Shown: positions 25,587 to 40,357 of the stretch, piece by piece | How positions within the stretch are numbered: the first letter of the stretch is position 1 | How the letters are laid out: every line of letters starts with the position of its first letter | NCBI GenBank assembly: GCA_013397795.1 | Contig: VZTJ01000753.1 | Location: 1,383,410-1,447,409, forward strand | DNA: 64,000 nt | Direction: 5' to 3' | DNA from: Orthonyx spaldingii | Lineage: Eukaryota > Chordata > Aves > Passeriformes > Orthonychidae | Position numbers and translations under genes: made by a program | Notes under the pieces: generated by a model | The model's input: only the letters and a program-made list of their open reading frames with translations | What the model was told of the DNA's origin: nothing | Database searches by the model: none

Positions 25587-28500
25587 AAGTCCACAGTGGG
25601 ATGGGGAGCAGAAGCCAGCGGTAACTGAAATACAGAGCAGAAGTGGTGTCTTGTAAAGTATTGAGTTCAGGAAAAGAGCCCTATGGAAAGTGTTCCAAGT
25701 GCCACAGCTGAAAAGGCCTTTTGGTATTACAGTTTCTCCTTCACTGAGAAAAGGATTGGAGAAACAGCAGGGCAACAGATCTTTTCCCTTGATAGTTTTT
25801 TATTATGTAGCAAACAGTACTGGGTGATGTAAAAGAGAATTTTAATTCCCTTTTCTCCTTTTCTTCTGTTTCTAAACAGATAATCACAATTACCTTTTGT
25901 CAGTACGAAATGTACAACTACTCCAAGAAGCCAAATTTCTTTTAATGTACAAAAGCTTGAGAGCTTTGTCACACAATTGTAGAACGTATTTGTACATTGT
26001 TGATAGTGGGATGTTATACATGCTCATCACTTAAGCTTATCATTACTGTGGCTGGTGGACTAAGTCACAGCCTCATTTCTAAACTTGGACCTCCTGCTCT
26101 GTGATAAATCATGCTGAGAGTAGATGAGCTCATACTGGTCCTTTGTTCTCTGAGATCTCTGTTCTATCTGAATGCTTTAACTATCGAGACCTTAGAAAAA
26201 TTAAGTGTGCTGTTATGTGTGTATGTCTACTCCTGATTTTTGTATAGCGTCTTCTTTCTGTTAGCCCGTGACTAATTGGAAGACCCGACTGAGGCAGACT
26301 GAAGACTCCTCTGGCCTGGCATCCTGTCTTTGACAGTGGCCAACAGCATGGCCTAGGGAAGGGGAATAAAATGAAGCAATGGGGCAATAGAATTACTGTC
26401 AAGAATATTCTCTCAGTTTCCAGCAAACTGTAGTTGAAGGACTTGTGGTTTTTAGTTGTACAGCTTTCTATTTTTGAAAGACAAAGTTCATTTTTTTGCC
26501 TCCGTATTCCTTCAATTCCTGCCTCTCTTAATAACCAGAGAAGGAATAACCTAGATAGGGAGAGTAGGTTAAGAGATCTGGGCCCACAACACAAGCTCTC
26601 ATGTTCTGCTTTTTTGGAAGACCAGGTTCACTCATTCTCCTTGCAGTGCTGTTTTCTAATGTGCGTGTTCATTTCACAGCATTACTGTCTCTGGTATTCT
26701 GTCCCAGGAGAATATGCAACTATGAAGTGCCTTATTCTTTCTCCACAATTTCACCTGTTTCTGGGGATTACCTCTTTCACTCCAAGCAACACTAAAGTCC
26801 ATCACTTTTCAGCCCTCTTTACCGGGGTGACAGTTTTTCCTGGTGTCCTTTGGCAATTTGTGAACAGATACCGCTCATAAGCTCCTGGTAATTTAGAGCT
26901 GCAAGGGAAGAACAAAGTCCATGTGTAACAATAGGCCCTTTTCAATGTAGAAGTTTTAGAAACTATGACATTCCTTTTAGTAACAAGACATGAGTTCTCT
27001 TTTTGGATCACCGTAGTTCAGTTTTCAGTGCCTGCTCGAGTGTGTCATCATCTGTCTGTTCAATCAAGGCTAATGCACTTAGGTGTGTGACTGGTATTGG
27101 CCCACATTTATTCCCATTGGACTAATGCATTAGAAAGGATTACTTGTAAGGATATTATAGCTGGTGCTATAAAACAAGAAAGTATTTTGAATGGAACTAG
27201 TCTTGACTGAGATGATCCCTTCCAGGGAGACATGAACATGCAAGAAAGTAACCCTTTAATAGTTTAGCACTGTAGAAAACATTTTTTAAGAGGCCAAAAA
27301 CCCCACCTCAAGAATAATGCTCTGTGAGGAGGAACAAAATGTTTGCTGTGAGTTACTTCCAAGTGAGTAACAGTGAAGAGTTCTAATGTCAGCAATGAGA
27401 ACCAAGTTTTTCCATTTTTACTCTCTCTGTGTATCTCCATAAGTAATTCCACTTTAGATTAATGGGAACCATTTACCAAACTTCTCTGGTTTATGCGTTA
27501 GGGCTTTTGAATGTAAAGGGAGGAAAAACATGCCCCTGTTTTTTGTGTTTTGTTTCTAAGACCAGTTTCATTTTGATTTTTTGTATTTATTGTAGATCTC
27601 AAAATATCACTTCTATTAATTGTTTCCATATTTATTAGCATTTATCAGTTCCTAGAGTAAAATATTTTAAATTCAAATTCTATTAAATGCTAAAGTATTC
27701 TTTTATTAAAGTTTTCCTGTCAACAGAGATGGCAATTCATAATCATTACACTAACTGCATTTGTCCCCTTTTCACATTACTGGAAACCAAGAGTTAATGC
27801 TATTGAAGTTACTGCACTTATTCAGGTCTAAATGGCTAATGTTCTAAGTGGGAAAGAAAAAAGGCCACAAAATCCTTCCTGGAGCACATTAATGAATATT
27901 CAGGAGACACAACTGATTAATATGCTTCTAACCTAATGTGCTGTCCTGTAAGAACTTGAAAAACAATTGGTCTAAAATGACACTGTTTGACATCCACTCT
28001 GTCTCTGGACAGCTGGCAGTTTTATTCTTATAAAGGTGAGGACTCAGTGGATAAAGCCCTAGCCTTTGATCTTCAGATCCACAGTTTAAGAGACAAGGCT
28101 GCAAGTTTGGTCATTTGAGCTTAGTCCCGAGTGAACAGTCCACATCACAAAATGATTATACATAATTTGTTACTATTGGCAGTGTCTGTTCAGGAAAGGC
28201 CAAGGACTGAGCTAGCATGAAGAATGAATTAGCTCTTACCTTTTACATTTTATTTCCTCCCTCTTTACTGTTGTAATTTTATTATCCTGTCTCTGAAACA
28301 TTCAGGGGATGAAATTATCATTCATTATAAGTACTAATACTTCCTGAAGATGAACTAAAATAGTCAATTTTTTTTTATTCTAGGTGCCCCAATCAATGAA
28401 CATCCCCACCTATCCATGGGTGTTTAATATCCACTCATCACTTCTCTGCCAAGTAGTCAGATGTTTCTGAGTACTTTCCAAAGCTTGTACTGTAAAAAAT

Positions 28501-31500
28501 CCTATTTAAATTAAAGAGGAGAGGGAGAGCTTTCTTAGTTCTCAGGCAGGCTGGCAGCTACATTTAAATTGCATTTGTATGTGAAGCACTTCATGCTGCA
28601 GTGTTCTGTTTTTATAAAATATTATTTCCAAAGGGTTCACAATTTGCATTACATCCTTCTGACAGTACTTGTGACAGGTATGTTTGATCAGCAAGCTTTC
28701 TTCATGTATTCACTTCCCACTGGAAGCCAGATGTATCAGTCTATTCACAGGTATTCATTCTAGGAAAATCATTCAAATCTTGTGCCTCATGGGGCACTGT
28801 ATATACAATCTTAGTTCACTTGGAAGGGATCTCAGTTCATGTTGCTTAATGTTTCTGTCAGAAAGAAGGACAAAGTAAGGTAAACTGAAAGAAGCCAGTA
28901 ACTGAGATGTTTGTGATTCTGAAAGACTTGAATGAATGAATACCTGAATACCAGCTCTAAATTCCATAAATGACTTTTAAGTGATTTGCACACACAATCA
29001 GAAATCTCTAGTTCTCTTAGAATCTGAGTCCAGCTCTTGCCCTTTGGGATAACTAATCTTGGGGACACTCAGAACTGGAATTCTGCTACTCAACACAGTA
29101 TCATGGTGATGTAAAAAAGAGGACAAGAGCTGAAAGCTGAAATATACCTTCAGAATCTATCTGGTGCACATGCTGCCAAAAAAATTTAGTGACAAATTTT
29201 AAAACTTCCATAAATTTTCCAGTTTTACTCATATTCTTTTCAATCAGACATTTTTTTTTCTCTAAGAAATAGTAGTTATCTCCCTAGGGAGGGGAAGTAC
29301 AGTCAAAGCCAAAACTAAGATGGTAGTCATGGTGATCATGCCCAGAAAAGGGTAACTGTGGTTAGAGGATGGAGGAGGTGCTATCTGCTGACACCATAAC
29401 CTATCTCCTATGTGAAATCCATGGGTATGAACCATTTCAGATTTATTTCTTCCCAGTGTCAGTGAACAGAACTCCCTTCCCTTCACTCTTCTCTAAAGTC
29501 TCAGCCTAGCACAACTGGTAAGTGAAAGTATTTCCAACAGAAATCAATAACTTCTCATTTTGTCCCACTTCCCAGAAAACAAGATATTCACTTATTATTC
29601 CTTAAAGATAGTCAGTGAATGAACTTTTTAGCATTATTTGTGACAGTATTGTAAACTCTGTTTTTCCTAAAGGCTGCCTGTAACAAAATCATTTCAGTTT
29701 GTTTGAAAACTGCTTAACTGTTCAAAGAAATAAGAGTTTACATGAAAAATTAACCTCTCATTAGAAGGAGCTTAACACAATAAAATATAAAGTTGTGTGC
29801 TGTTTTCTATCCTATGCAAGCTCAGTTTTTAAAGGTATATCCATGTAGAAATGGTAATGTTTCTGAGCTTCTTCTAAATAGCTTATTACTAGCCATGTCA
29901 CACAAAGCTTGATATTATAGTGTAGTGACATATCCGTATCTACCATGTATCATAGCATTGAACATTTCAGCATTAGTCATTTAAAAATCCTCTAGCTAGT
30001 AGGTCTCTGCACTGAAACTGTCTTCTTCAGCATCTGAATTGCATAATCCCCATTTGTGTGTATTTTTTTCTAGACAACAAACTTCTTGCTCAATTCCTGT
30101 GGGTAGGATTAATGGCAGAGTTTAAAGGACAAGCTGTGTGATCTATCAAAAAGTGTACATGCTGAGATCTTAGAAAAACATGACCACATTTTGTGTATTA
30201 CTGTCAATTGGGGTGGAAAAAGGTTGGATTGCTGCAGGGTCAGAAAACTGGTGAGAATGAGTTATATATTGAATACTGGCTGTGTAAATATGGTAAAAAC
30301 ATTTAAGAAAGAATCTATATTGCAAGGAAATCACAATGCAGTACAACATCAGCTAAATAGTTCACAAAACCACATTCAGAAACAGTGGAACTCCACTGAC
30401 ATTCTTGAAATAGTTACTGGTATAAATTTGGTTGGTACATAGTAGTCCATCTGGTATTTAGCCAAGTTTGATGTGAGGTATGGTCTTGATCGGGTAATTT
30501 TTTTCTCCTGTTATATTAGGAGAAGTACATGCTAAGTAAAAGATAAATGCGTAAGAGAGATGCTAGAAATGGTGTGGGAGAAGTCACGAAGAGAAAATAC
30601 TATGCATGTCTCGACAGCAAACCTTCCTATTGATTAAGAAGTGGCACTGATGGTATCCTTGCTTTAGTGAGACTTCAAGATGAGTGATGTACACACCAAT
30701 TCTTTTGTTTTTCAGCTCTTAGATAACAGAAAAGTATAATTCATTAACTTGCACTGTTTATTCAATATTCAGTGTTTTTGTTTAGTACGTAATACATACT
30801 GTTAATTTGGAAGTTGTGTCTGTCCTGCAAGGGACATGACAAACACTGTCCGTCTCCCTCTATCTATTTTTTTTGTGTGTTTCCTTTGCTTTCAGTTTTT
30901 CCATTTCAACAGTCTTTTAGTAAAGTCTTCATCTTTGGGGTTTTTTTTTCTGATTATGTCACTCTTTTCTACTAATTTTTGACTACCTTTACTAATCAGA
31001 CTAACATGGTTCTGTTAACCCATTATTCTTTCCCTTATACAACACTATGACTGTTCACTAAACCTTCCCCTCATTTTTTATTGGTCTCATTGCAGACTGC
31101 TTTGTTAAACATTCTGCCACATTCTGAGTTTTTACTCATTCCCTAGTCCTATAGGTTTACTACAGCAAATTGTTTAATAAATCTGTCAGAATATATGTCT
31201 GTGAGGCAATACTCATATGTAAGCACAATGCAACAGACATAAGGCACAAAGAAAAGCAATGAAATGTTACATTGTTTTGGTTGCACCTATGCATTTTTGA
31301 GGAGTAAAACAATTCTCTATTTAGCAATTATTTTCTTGACAAAGGAAATTGCCACATGGTTTCTATCACTACCTGATACAAAGAGCTCCTCCTGTCTTCT
31401 GATATGTTGTTGCAGCTAACTTCTGGTCTTACCAATTCAAAGATTCTAAATGGTGTAATTATAAGGATTTTTCTCAATCCAGTTAGAAAAGGAGTGAATC

Positions 31501-34500
31501 TTTTGTACAAATATATTCTTTTCCCTTTCAATGACAGAAGTTTAATTTTAAAGATATAAGTAATATCACATATGTAGGTATGTGTTTTAAGGCTCTGAAA
31601 ACTTCTCACAAGCATAAATAATTTTAGCCTCAAAATAGCTCTCTAAAGGAAGAAAATAATGCCTGTGTGTTTACAGGCAATTATTGAGACACAGAAGAAT
31701 AAATTCATCTTCAGAGATTATTTTTCAGACTAAGCTCTTTAATTCCCACTTACACAAGGTGGTTATAGAAACAGATTTCTTTTCACAGATTCTTATAATT
31801 TGTGTAATATCCCATATTCAGCGTAGCACTTCTTAAAGAGAAAATTATAACAGTAATGGAATTTCCCATTTCTATTTTTAAAATAAAGGCCTTCAACAAT
31901 TAAGTTGTATTTTTCTACTTGTTTTGAAATCAGAAGTCAAATGAGACGATAGTAAGAGAACTTTGAATGTGCTGTCCCTGTGTTGTGTCTTCTTCATAAG
32001 AGTATTGTTTCCCATGCCATCACTCATTCAAGTTACTATCCCTGATCTAGTCAAGTCATCAAGAGCCTGCATTAGAATTAGATTTGACAGAGTAGGCCTC
32101 AGTCAGAGAGAATCAATGAAAGGTAGATGAATTTTGGGATGCCTCTTCATCTGCTGGGCTGCTATGTTTTGGATATTGTGCCACAATGGTTCATGCAGTA
32201 AACTAAGATTATGTTTATGTTTTGTCCTGTTGCCTAAATACCCAAGCAGTTGGTACCTGTTTGGAGATTCAATTGCAGAGTTGTTTCCTGCAATTGAACT
32301 TAGTACCTTGCAAGTTTAGAGGTTGGTTTTATGGTCTGTGGCCAGGATACTGGACTTGAATGTTTCCTTAACACCTCATTGTATAGTCCATAAAATTGCT
32401 GCCTGGTTTACTTATATAAGTGCATTTAAACTGTGATTGCACTATTATTTTGATATCAAGCAAGCATTTCACAGATGAAAAGGACTGAACCAAAGTTTAC
32501 AGGCTGAAGGCAGAATAACAATAATTAATGCTTCTATTATTCTGTTTAAACAGAATATATATTAAGCAGAAGACAGGTAATTAATCCCACTTGAAAGAAA
32601 ATATGCTACTCATCACTCATTTATGAATTCTTCAGTCTCTCCATAAAAGCAGTATCTCGAAGAAAGGTAAAATACCTTAGGTGCAATAACAGGCTAGATC
32701 CTCCAGTTCTTATTTAGATGAAAGTCCTGAGAGTATATTTTTTAGGGATTAGAGGATCAGGCCTGAGGAGTAGCATTAGCTCAGTGAGAACTGAACCCAT
32801 GTTTATAAAGCTGGGTGACATTTTTCCTATTGTCAGGCATGGTAAAAAAGCTTTATCTCAAACCAGGATGTTGATATGATATTTTTCCAACATCTGCATT
32901 AACTTTACAATGTATTTCTTAATTGTTAATACAAAAATCTGTTCACATTAGTTAAAAAATTGCAGATTGTTGCTAGTAGAATACATTCTATTCTAGCTTA
33001 AATATGTTGATGTTTCAAATTTGAATTCATGGACAGTTTTATTATACTTTTTGCTAAAACAGTATTTACAGGGGTTTTTTTATAGCTGTTCTTTCTACAA
33101 TAAATCTCATATTAAATATTGTCCTTTTATTTTGACTAAATATGAAATATTCTGACAGTCTGTAAAAAGCTAGTTATTTAGAAGTTTAAAATTCCTTTTC
33201 TTTTACAGACGTGTTTGCAGTATTATATAAACACTTATTTCCTTGTGTATCATTAATGTTTTAAGGTATTTCTTTTCCCTCCTAGAGAAACTATATCTGG
33301 GGATTAACAGGATTGTTCACTAGAATTCATGTGGAAGCATAACTGCAGTAGCTGAGAAATGATCATGTTTCCTTTTAGTTCTCAGCAAGAGTAATTGAAT
33401 GTTGAATATCTTACTAAACGCTGGACTGTGACAGTGTGTTAACACTCCGACTATCTCCTAACAGCAGGGCAATTATTTGCTGAGTGGGATTTTTATAAAT
33501 CCCCTGGCAGTAGTATGTCCTGATAATTATGATGAAGTGCACTGGTCAGTGTTGATTCAGCAATCCCATCTCTAGCAAATATTTCATTCACAGCTCTCCT
33601 TCATGCTTTTACTTTTATGGCTTTTAAAGATCTCTTACCTCTTCTCTCAGCTTGCTTCGTTTTTTTTACAAACTACAATGGAGCAAGAAAGGTTTTTCTA
33701 GTTAAGTCCCTATTTTGTTGAAGTCTTTTCTTTCTCATTTAACTCCTCATTAAAAGACCAGTGTGAGAAAGTAGCACTTTATTTAGGTTCTTACTGTGAC
33801 AAGCTTGCACAAGCTTCCTCCCTCAAAGCTGTTTTTTTCAAGATTAAATGACTGTTAAATGAAACATTTATATTCGTGATATATGTTGATTATTTCAGTC
33901 TTTCAGCATTGATATGAAAAAGTAATTAAAATCGAGCATATCTTTATTATTGCATAGTTAAATTACAGTAAAAATATGTAAATATATCAGAATATGTTTT
34001 CTATTGACTTAATGCTTACAATTTCTCTTCAGCTCAACTTTGTCAATTTTTAATTTTGCATGTGTGTAATTATTTGCAGCACAGTAGCTATTCTGTATCT
34101 TAGAACATATTTGGCTTGCAATATTTAACATAGACTTTAAAAGCTCAGCCAAGAAGTAGGAAAGAAGACTAAGAAATAATTAATTAATTAATAAAAATTG
34201 CAGAATCTAAACTGCTCAGGATTTATTACACCACTTGGGGTCACCTATCTTTTCTGAGGAACTATCCAGCATAATCAACACAGCCTTGTCTTTCCCTTTA
34301 TACCTGCACCTTTTCCTTTCCTTTCTTCCTCCCTTCTTTTTGTTTCTTTTACTGCTGCCTTACTTCATGGTTTAGCTTTCAAGGCAACTCCTTAATAATT
34401 TTTTTCTTTTATTCCGGAAAAAATTAATTTAGACAGAAAGGAAGTTAAGTCTTTCTCTCTGTATTGAAATGATAAACAGGCAAAGACAAAAATTATGTTC

Positions 34501-37500
34501 TTTAGCATTGAGTAAATACAACATTAGTGGCGGAAGAAATTCAACTATAAAAAACCCCAAATCTTTTTTTTTGCTAATGTTCATTAAATTAATATTTGTT
34601 TTCTTATGATTTTTTTTTTTCCTTTATATTTGACCATTAATTTTAAAGATAAGAAAATGATTGGGAAGAAACTAAATGTTAGAGTGCTAGAAATGCAAAA
34701 TGATTCAAAATATTAATGCAATGCTAAGGATGACTGGGTAACAAATGGTACATTTGCCAGTATGCTTGACCTGACACAATTAATATTCCAGGTCATGCTT
34801 GGGTTTCCATGATGGAAGGTCTGAGGCAGAGAATTCTAGGGGAAAATATATCTATTGTATAACTCATTTCTCTCTCTCTCTCTTTTCTTTTCAAATTTTT
34901 TTTTTATTTTCCCTGACGAGTCAGAACCATAGTCTTAAAAAAAAATATATCTCTGCTTTCACACCTCATTTGCCATATTCACCACTGGGCCACCATTCAC
35001 CAGAAGGGCCTGATGTAAGGAGGTCAGTGAGAAGCTATTAGCAGAGTCCCCTCCTGAGATTTCTTTGGTCTTATTGAGGTGGAAGTTAGCATGACAGTAC
35101 TGCAAATAACTCAGTTGTAAGTTTTTTAACAGTTAGCACAGATTTCCCCATAGTGTTTGTCACTTTACAAAATTGTTCCTGGAAATGAAGTCCCAAAAGC
35201 TGGCTTTGACAGAGTCACTTCTTAGTGTTGAAGAGCATGGGTACAGTAAAATGTGTCATTCTCCCTGCAGACCAGAGGTACTTTTCATAATCTATGATAA
35301 TATTTTGGAGTGTTACATATTTTTTATGGACTAAAGGTGGGGAAAATATTAAAATTATAGTATGGGGTAATATCCAAGACAGATACTTTTCTACCATTGA
35401 AAAAGCAGCATTAAGTACAATGGTTTTGTAGCTGAGAGAATATTGCATTAAAGTAGGGAAAAATGAAATAATGCTTTTAATGCATTGCACTTGTCTCAAG
35501 AAGATATGCAAATGTATTAAGTACCAAAGGCTTTGGTGCCCCAAATTCTTAGATTCCTGTATACTGCCAGCTCCCTGCAGGGGATAGAGCGAATAGGGTG
35601 TTCATCGCCAAACTGGACAGTGCAAGAAATTCCAAAAACAAGACTAAAATTTGCAGAGATATTTTTTAAAAAGAATGGAAGCAATTTTTCCAGAGATTGG
35701 TCTGAACTGGAAAGTAGAATCAAACTCATCCCCTTGTCTCTCCTACCAAACCTAACCAATTTTAAATCTGGGCCTAATCTTACCACAAACCTTGGGGAAT
35801 TTAGAGTAAATTAGTATTAATTTTATCTGTCTAGATACTAGCTCTGTTGATTGCTCTGCTATGTGTCTTGTTGAATACTTGTACATATATAGTTAAAATG
35901 TAAAGTAATTAACAAGGATTGCTTGAAAAATCATTATTTAAATGTGCACTTTGTAATCAATTTTGACCCAGATCTTACAAAGAATTTCATCTGTAGAAGA
36001 AGGAAAAACTTTAAAAGTGTCCAGCTGGCCTCCCTAAACTCCAGATCCGTTTTCATATTTGATATAATATCTGTATGCATTTAGCCTGGCAGTATGTAAA
36101 AAAAGAGTAACAAAAGATGACTCTTTGTTAAGACACCTTTTCAGCAATAATAATTCAAAAGACACTGAATCTATGGATTTCCACATCTATTATAGCTAAT
36201 TTTGGTTTCATTAAAAGTGCTAAAAGCCAATTCTATTAGTTCACCTGGAGACATTCAGCAGCATTTCACAGTGTTTGAACCCTTTATGAACTATAGTTTT
36301 TTATTACTGCCAAAAATTTAATCAAAGAAGCACAAAGTAGAATATACACAGTATTTTAATAGAGATTGCAAAATGCTGTTTCAGAAAGCCATTTTACTCA
36401 CAGAGACACTTATACTATCTCTCAGTGTGACTAAAATAAGTGCCCAGACAGCACATCAATTTAAAGTTATTCTTGCATTTAGTTCTTCAGAGGAAAAACA
36501 TTTAAATTATTTCAGCTATTGTATTTTTTCACTTCGGAGACAGAAAACCCAAACCTGTGCCATGTAGATTGAAATAATAAAATATTTTAAATTTTTTTTC
36601 ATTTAAAAAAAGGTAAAAGATCTCCTCAATTTGGTCTTCAACTTTTTTTAATTTTTTTAAAAAAAAAATGTTTAAAAAGAGGTGTAAATTTTGGGCAGAT
36701 ACAGCCCTGATCAGAATTTGCTACCAAGCAACAAATCCATGCCTGCCAAGTTTAGAGAGTTGTTATTATGCCGTAGTGTTTTCTTCCGGCTCACCCTGGT
36801 TCTCAGTGATGCACATGGAGAGGTTTTTCTTCCAGCAAATGTTTAAATTTTCAGTACCATTGTCACTTTCTATAAAATATGTGTGTGACAGGCCTACCAT
36901 GAGAGCAGTATCTCTCCTCCTAGCTGGGTACATCTACACACTCGTGGCATGGCTAGTACACAAACTCCACAGCTGAGTATGGATGGTGCAGGAAGGGGTG
37001 GAAAGATGAAGCAGCAATGCAATGAGCAGTTCAGTGAAATATATAAAAAAGGTAGTTGCAGGCACTTACTTTTCTATTGACTGTCATCAACATAGTGAAA
37101 ACAAAAAACTAATTGGTCAGAATATAGGCAGATCCAAAGGCTGTGGTAGGATTAATGAGTGAAGAGATATAATGACTATGGCTTCGAGATGGTTTGTGTA
37201 TCTCCAGCAAGTGATCTAATTTGCATGCATCTAATGTATTCCATTTGTATGGAATTTGTATTGACTGTGGCATTTTACATCTGAGTGAACTTGTGTAACG
37301 AGTGTATGGTGTAAATGCATTCAATAATTGTGGGAGAGTGCAATAAATTCCAAGACAACACATGGAACTTGTCTTTATGTAGCACTTACAGGTCACCAAG
37401 CGTTCACAAGTAAAACTCTACTGGGCTGATAAGAAAATTGCAATAAAACAATGTATGAAGTACTACAAAAATAGTAACAGCATGAGGAGAATCTGTAACT

Positions 37501-39000
37501 TTATGAGGTGTTTAGGTGAGTAAGAGCCAGACTTGCAGAAGCAAAGATTAAGTTACAACTGAACTTTACAGATCATAGAGATGGACCTGGAATTTCACAT
37601 TCACTCCAGTGATTCTGCTTGCCTGCTGTTTGAAGCATGGATCCCTGCCATTCTAATTTGGCATCCTGAAGAGCTGAAGGAACAACCAGTGGTTGTTTGG
37701 CATACATATGTTTCTACCACTTACCTCTATTCATGTTCTCTTTCCCACTGTACATTTAGCCTTCACTTTAAAAAGTGAAATATTTTGTAGGGTTTGCACC
37801 AAGAGGGGAACATATAACAGAGGACCAAAATAAATTGTCATTAGACCCCTATTACTTAGAGAGTGGGAGAATGTAGCCCATAAAATTTTGAATAGCCCAG
37901 CAGTATTTTGAATAAGCTACCATCTCTGAATACTTTTGTCTATTAGACAGTATGTTTTATATGTGCCTTATTTAATTGTTATGACACAAGAAACTGGAAC
38001 TTCCCAGTAGGATATGTTAATGAAAAATGCATTAGAGCTAATTGGGGAGTGTTCAATCCTCTCAACCCCAAGAGTTTAATACTTTATGAGAAGGTTGATG
38101 CCCTACATAGTTTTCTTATGGGTCCTCAGTAGCATTCCAAAGGAGCAATACAAGATTTTAAACATTTGCTCTTTTCCTTAACTTTCCCTGCATCTTGAAA
38201 CATATTTCTTTTCCTACTATTTTTATTCAGAGTTTATTAGTAATCAGAATTATGATAAAAGCAAAGGACAATATGTTTTAACTGAGCAAGCCTAATTTAA
38301 AAGTTTTAGTATTGCATTGTAGAAAATATAATTATCTTTAAAGCAGCTCAATATCTTTAAATTAGTTTTTGTGTATTTTAAACATATGTTATCTGTTTTA
38401 TAGGAAATTTAGTGGCTTTGTGCAATATGGAATAGGTGTTCTCATATTGAACAGTTCATCATTAATTCAATAAACTCACATATGTCTATTTGGGGATTGT
38501 TTACATACAACTGATAAAATCCCTACATATATAGGTATGATTTGGGAACAGTCTGTCACATAATTTTGACTTGCCAGATATTCACAGATTGTTAATGATG
38601 CAGATTGCTAGAACAGAATTTGAAATGTGTCTTTTATATTAGTAAGTGTTATGTCACACTAGTGATACAATTAGTGATTAAAAAAAAGAAATATCAAATT
38701 CAGTAAATAAACCTCTCAATTTTAGTCACAATTTAGAAATCATTGTGCTAAATTTTTGTTTTTCACATATTTTATGCTATTAATACTAAACACATTGTAA
38801 TAGGGAATTTATTGTGGGCATTTTGTTGGGAAAAAAGCAATTATTGAGTTTTGTTATTCCATAAATTCTTTTGTATTTATCCTTAACTAATGACTGTTTT
38901 ACTTTTAAGAGTGCTGCAGGTGCCACTGTCTGATTTTGTTCCTATTGTATATAGAAATTTAAATGAGTTGAAGTCAAAGATAATCCCATCTTCTGCTCAG

Positions 39001-39204
39001 ATTCCAGGCATCTACAATTCGCCAGTCAGAAAATCCCCAGATCCCATGGAATTGCTAATACGCAAGTCAAAGCCACTGACCCACAGAAAGCAGCACATGA
39101 AGAGTCCCTTTGCCTATGAGCTCTATGACTGGCCAACTTGTAAAAAGCCTCCAGAGTTTGTCACAACATTGCCTCTGCTACCTAATGACAGACGGAAACC
39201 TCAG
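39001..39204 (+). CDS. SPATA17: SPATA17 internal exon C: IPGIYNSP Pro-rich segment
   Basis: The exon has 68 codons, phase 0 at both ends. It begins IPGIYNSPVRKSPDPMELL, then KPLTHRK, a less conserved middle part (around FAYELYDW and KKPPEFV) and LPLLPNDRRKPQ at the end. IPGIYNSP and KPLTHR are SPATA17 hallmarks, and the length is what I expect from the mammalian protein. The acceptor is tcttctgctcag; the donor is tcag|gtaaca, acceptable. The open frame extends upstream without a stop through a second plausible acceptor with AG at 38918-38919, so an alternative form with 27 extra codons (38920-39000) is possible. The homologous protein supports 39001 as the usual start. No membrane segment or catalytic motif is visible, in keeping with a structural or scaffold protein. 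Confidence 0.93.
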
Positions 39205-40357
39205 GTAACATTTTCCAGTGACTCTGAGGCAGCTTTTGCTCACATCTTTTATCATAAATTATAACAGAATATCTCGAGTTGGATCACCAGGTCTGAAAAT
39301 CCCTTTTGTGGATTTTTAAGAAATAAATCTAGTACTTGCATTTAAGATGTAAAGTTTTTGACATGATTTGACTTAAAGAAAAAAGAAATCTAGGTGTTAT
39401 GTAGAACTAAGGAAATATGATTCTTTATATATTGTTTTTGTCATTTTTGGAAAAAAGTGTAATTTATGATATTTCAAAGGTATGACCTGATATAATTCAG
39501 TATCAATATTATGATTCATTACAGCTAGAAATCTTAATTTCTAATCTTAAATCAATTTTTTAAACAGGAGAAATGAAAGGTGATAGTACAAATTAATCAA
39601 TTGTGTTAATTTTTCCTCAGTTTGCAATTGTTTTCCATATGAAGACTGAGGCATCCTCTCAGCTCAGAACAGTTCCTGCTCTCTTGTGTCCACTAGGTGT
39701 GTGTCAGCTTTAATTGCAAAGATTTCTACATTTTGCGCCCATCACAGTGAAGTTGCCCAGCTTCCATTTTTAACTGTCATGGTCAATTTTAATTTCAGTT
39801 GATGTCACCATATGTTGCAGGTAGATTTTTTCCTCTTCTGTAAAGTAATGGATATCTGTGAGATAACACATCAAAGTGAATGTCTCACAATGGCAAAACA
39901 ACTTTTGTCACCTTATGATCAAAACCTGCTGGGAATGTGATCAATATATACAGCAGACAAACCTTTGAGACCTTTGTGTTCCTCACTTGATGAGAGTACA
40001 ATGACATGTAGCTTTTGCCAGTAGGTGCCTGATACAATCATTTTTGGCATAGAAATATTCTGTCTTTATTCTGAAAAACTGTTCAGTTTGCCCAATCTAC
40101 AGAATCTTCTGCTTAGCTTACACATACACTTTCCATGCTGGTTTCAGTTTGAGTGGCACAACACCTTCAGAACCTCTGACACATTTTTGTACTCCATTCT
40201 ATATTTAAATTTCCTCATCTGTACCTTGCTTAGAAAGACATTGCTTGTTCATGAGTCCTTCTTAGTAACTTTCAGTGAAGCTATTAGCTATCTGTAGAAA
40301 TGTAACAATTTGAGCGATAAGCAATGTATGTATATCTTTAATAGTGTTTTACTTATG

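Larger units (their letters stand above)
21922..39000 (+). other. SPATA17 intron B-C (about 17.1 kb)
   Basis: This intron is bounded by a weak gttggt donor and an acceptor reading cccatcttctgctcag. It holds a run of 15 A at 23435-23449, an ATCT-type simple repeat at 24353-24419, a small E-box hairpin at 25567-25586, TC and A/T low complexity near 34.1-34.9 kb, and otherwise unremarkable AT-rich sequence. The 25.3-26.9 kb part has overlapping open frames on both strands (about 137-148 residues). Their translations show no domain, repeat or compositional sign of a real protein. No LTR, CR1 or RNA gene was recognised. Confidence 0.8.

Noticed and set aside
25338..26880. Overlapping open frames of 137-148 residues on both strands
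   Set aside because: No domain, no plausible splice structure and no resemblance to SPATA17 or a transposon protein; frames compete on both strands, as expected by chance.
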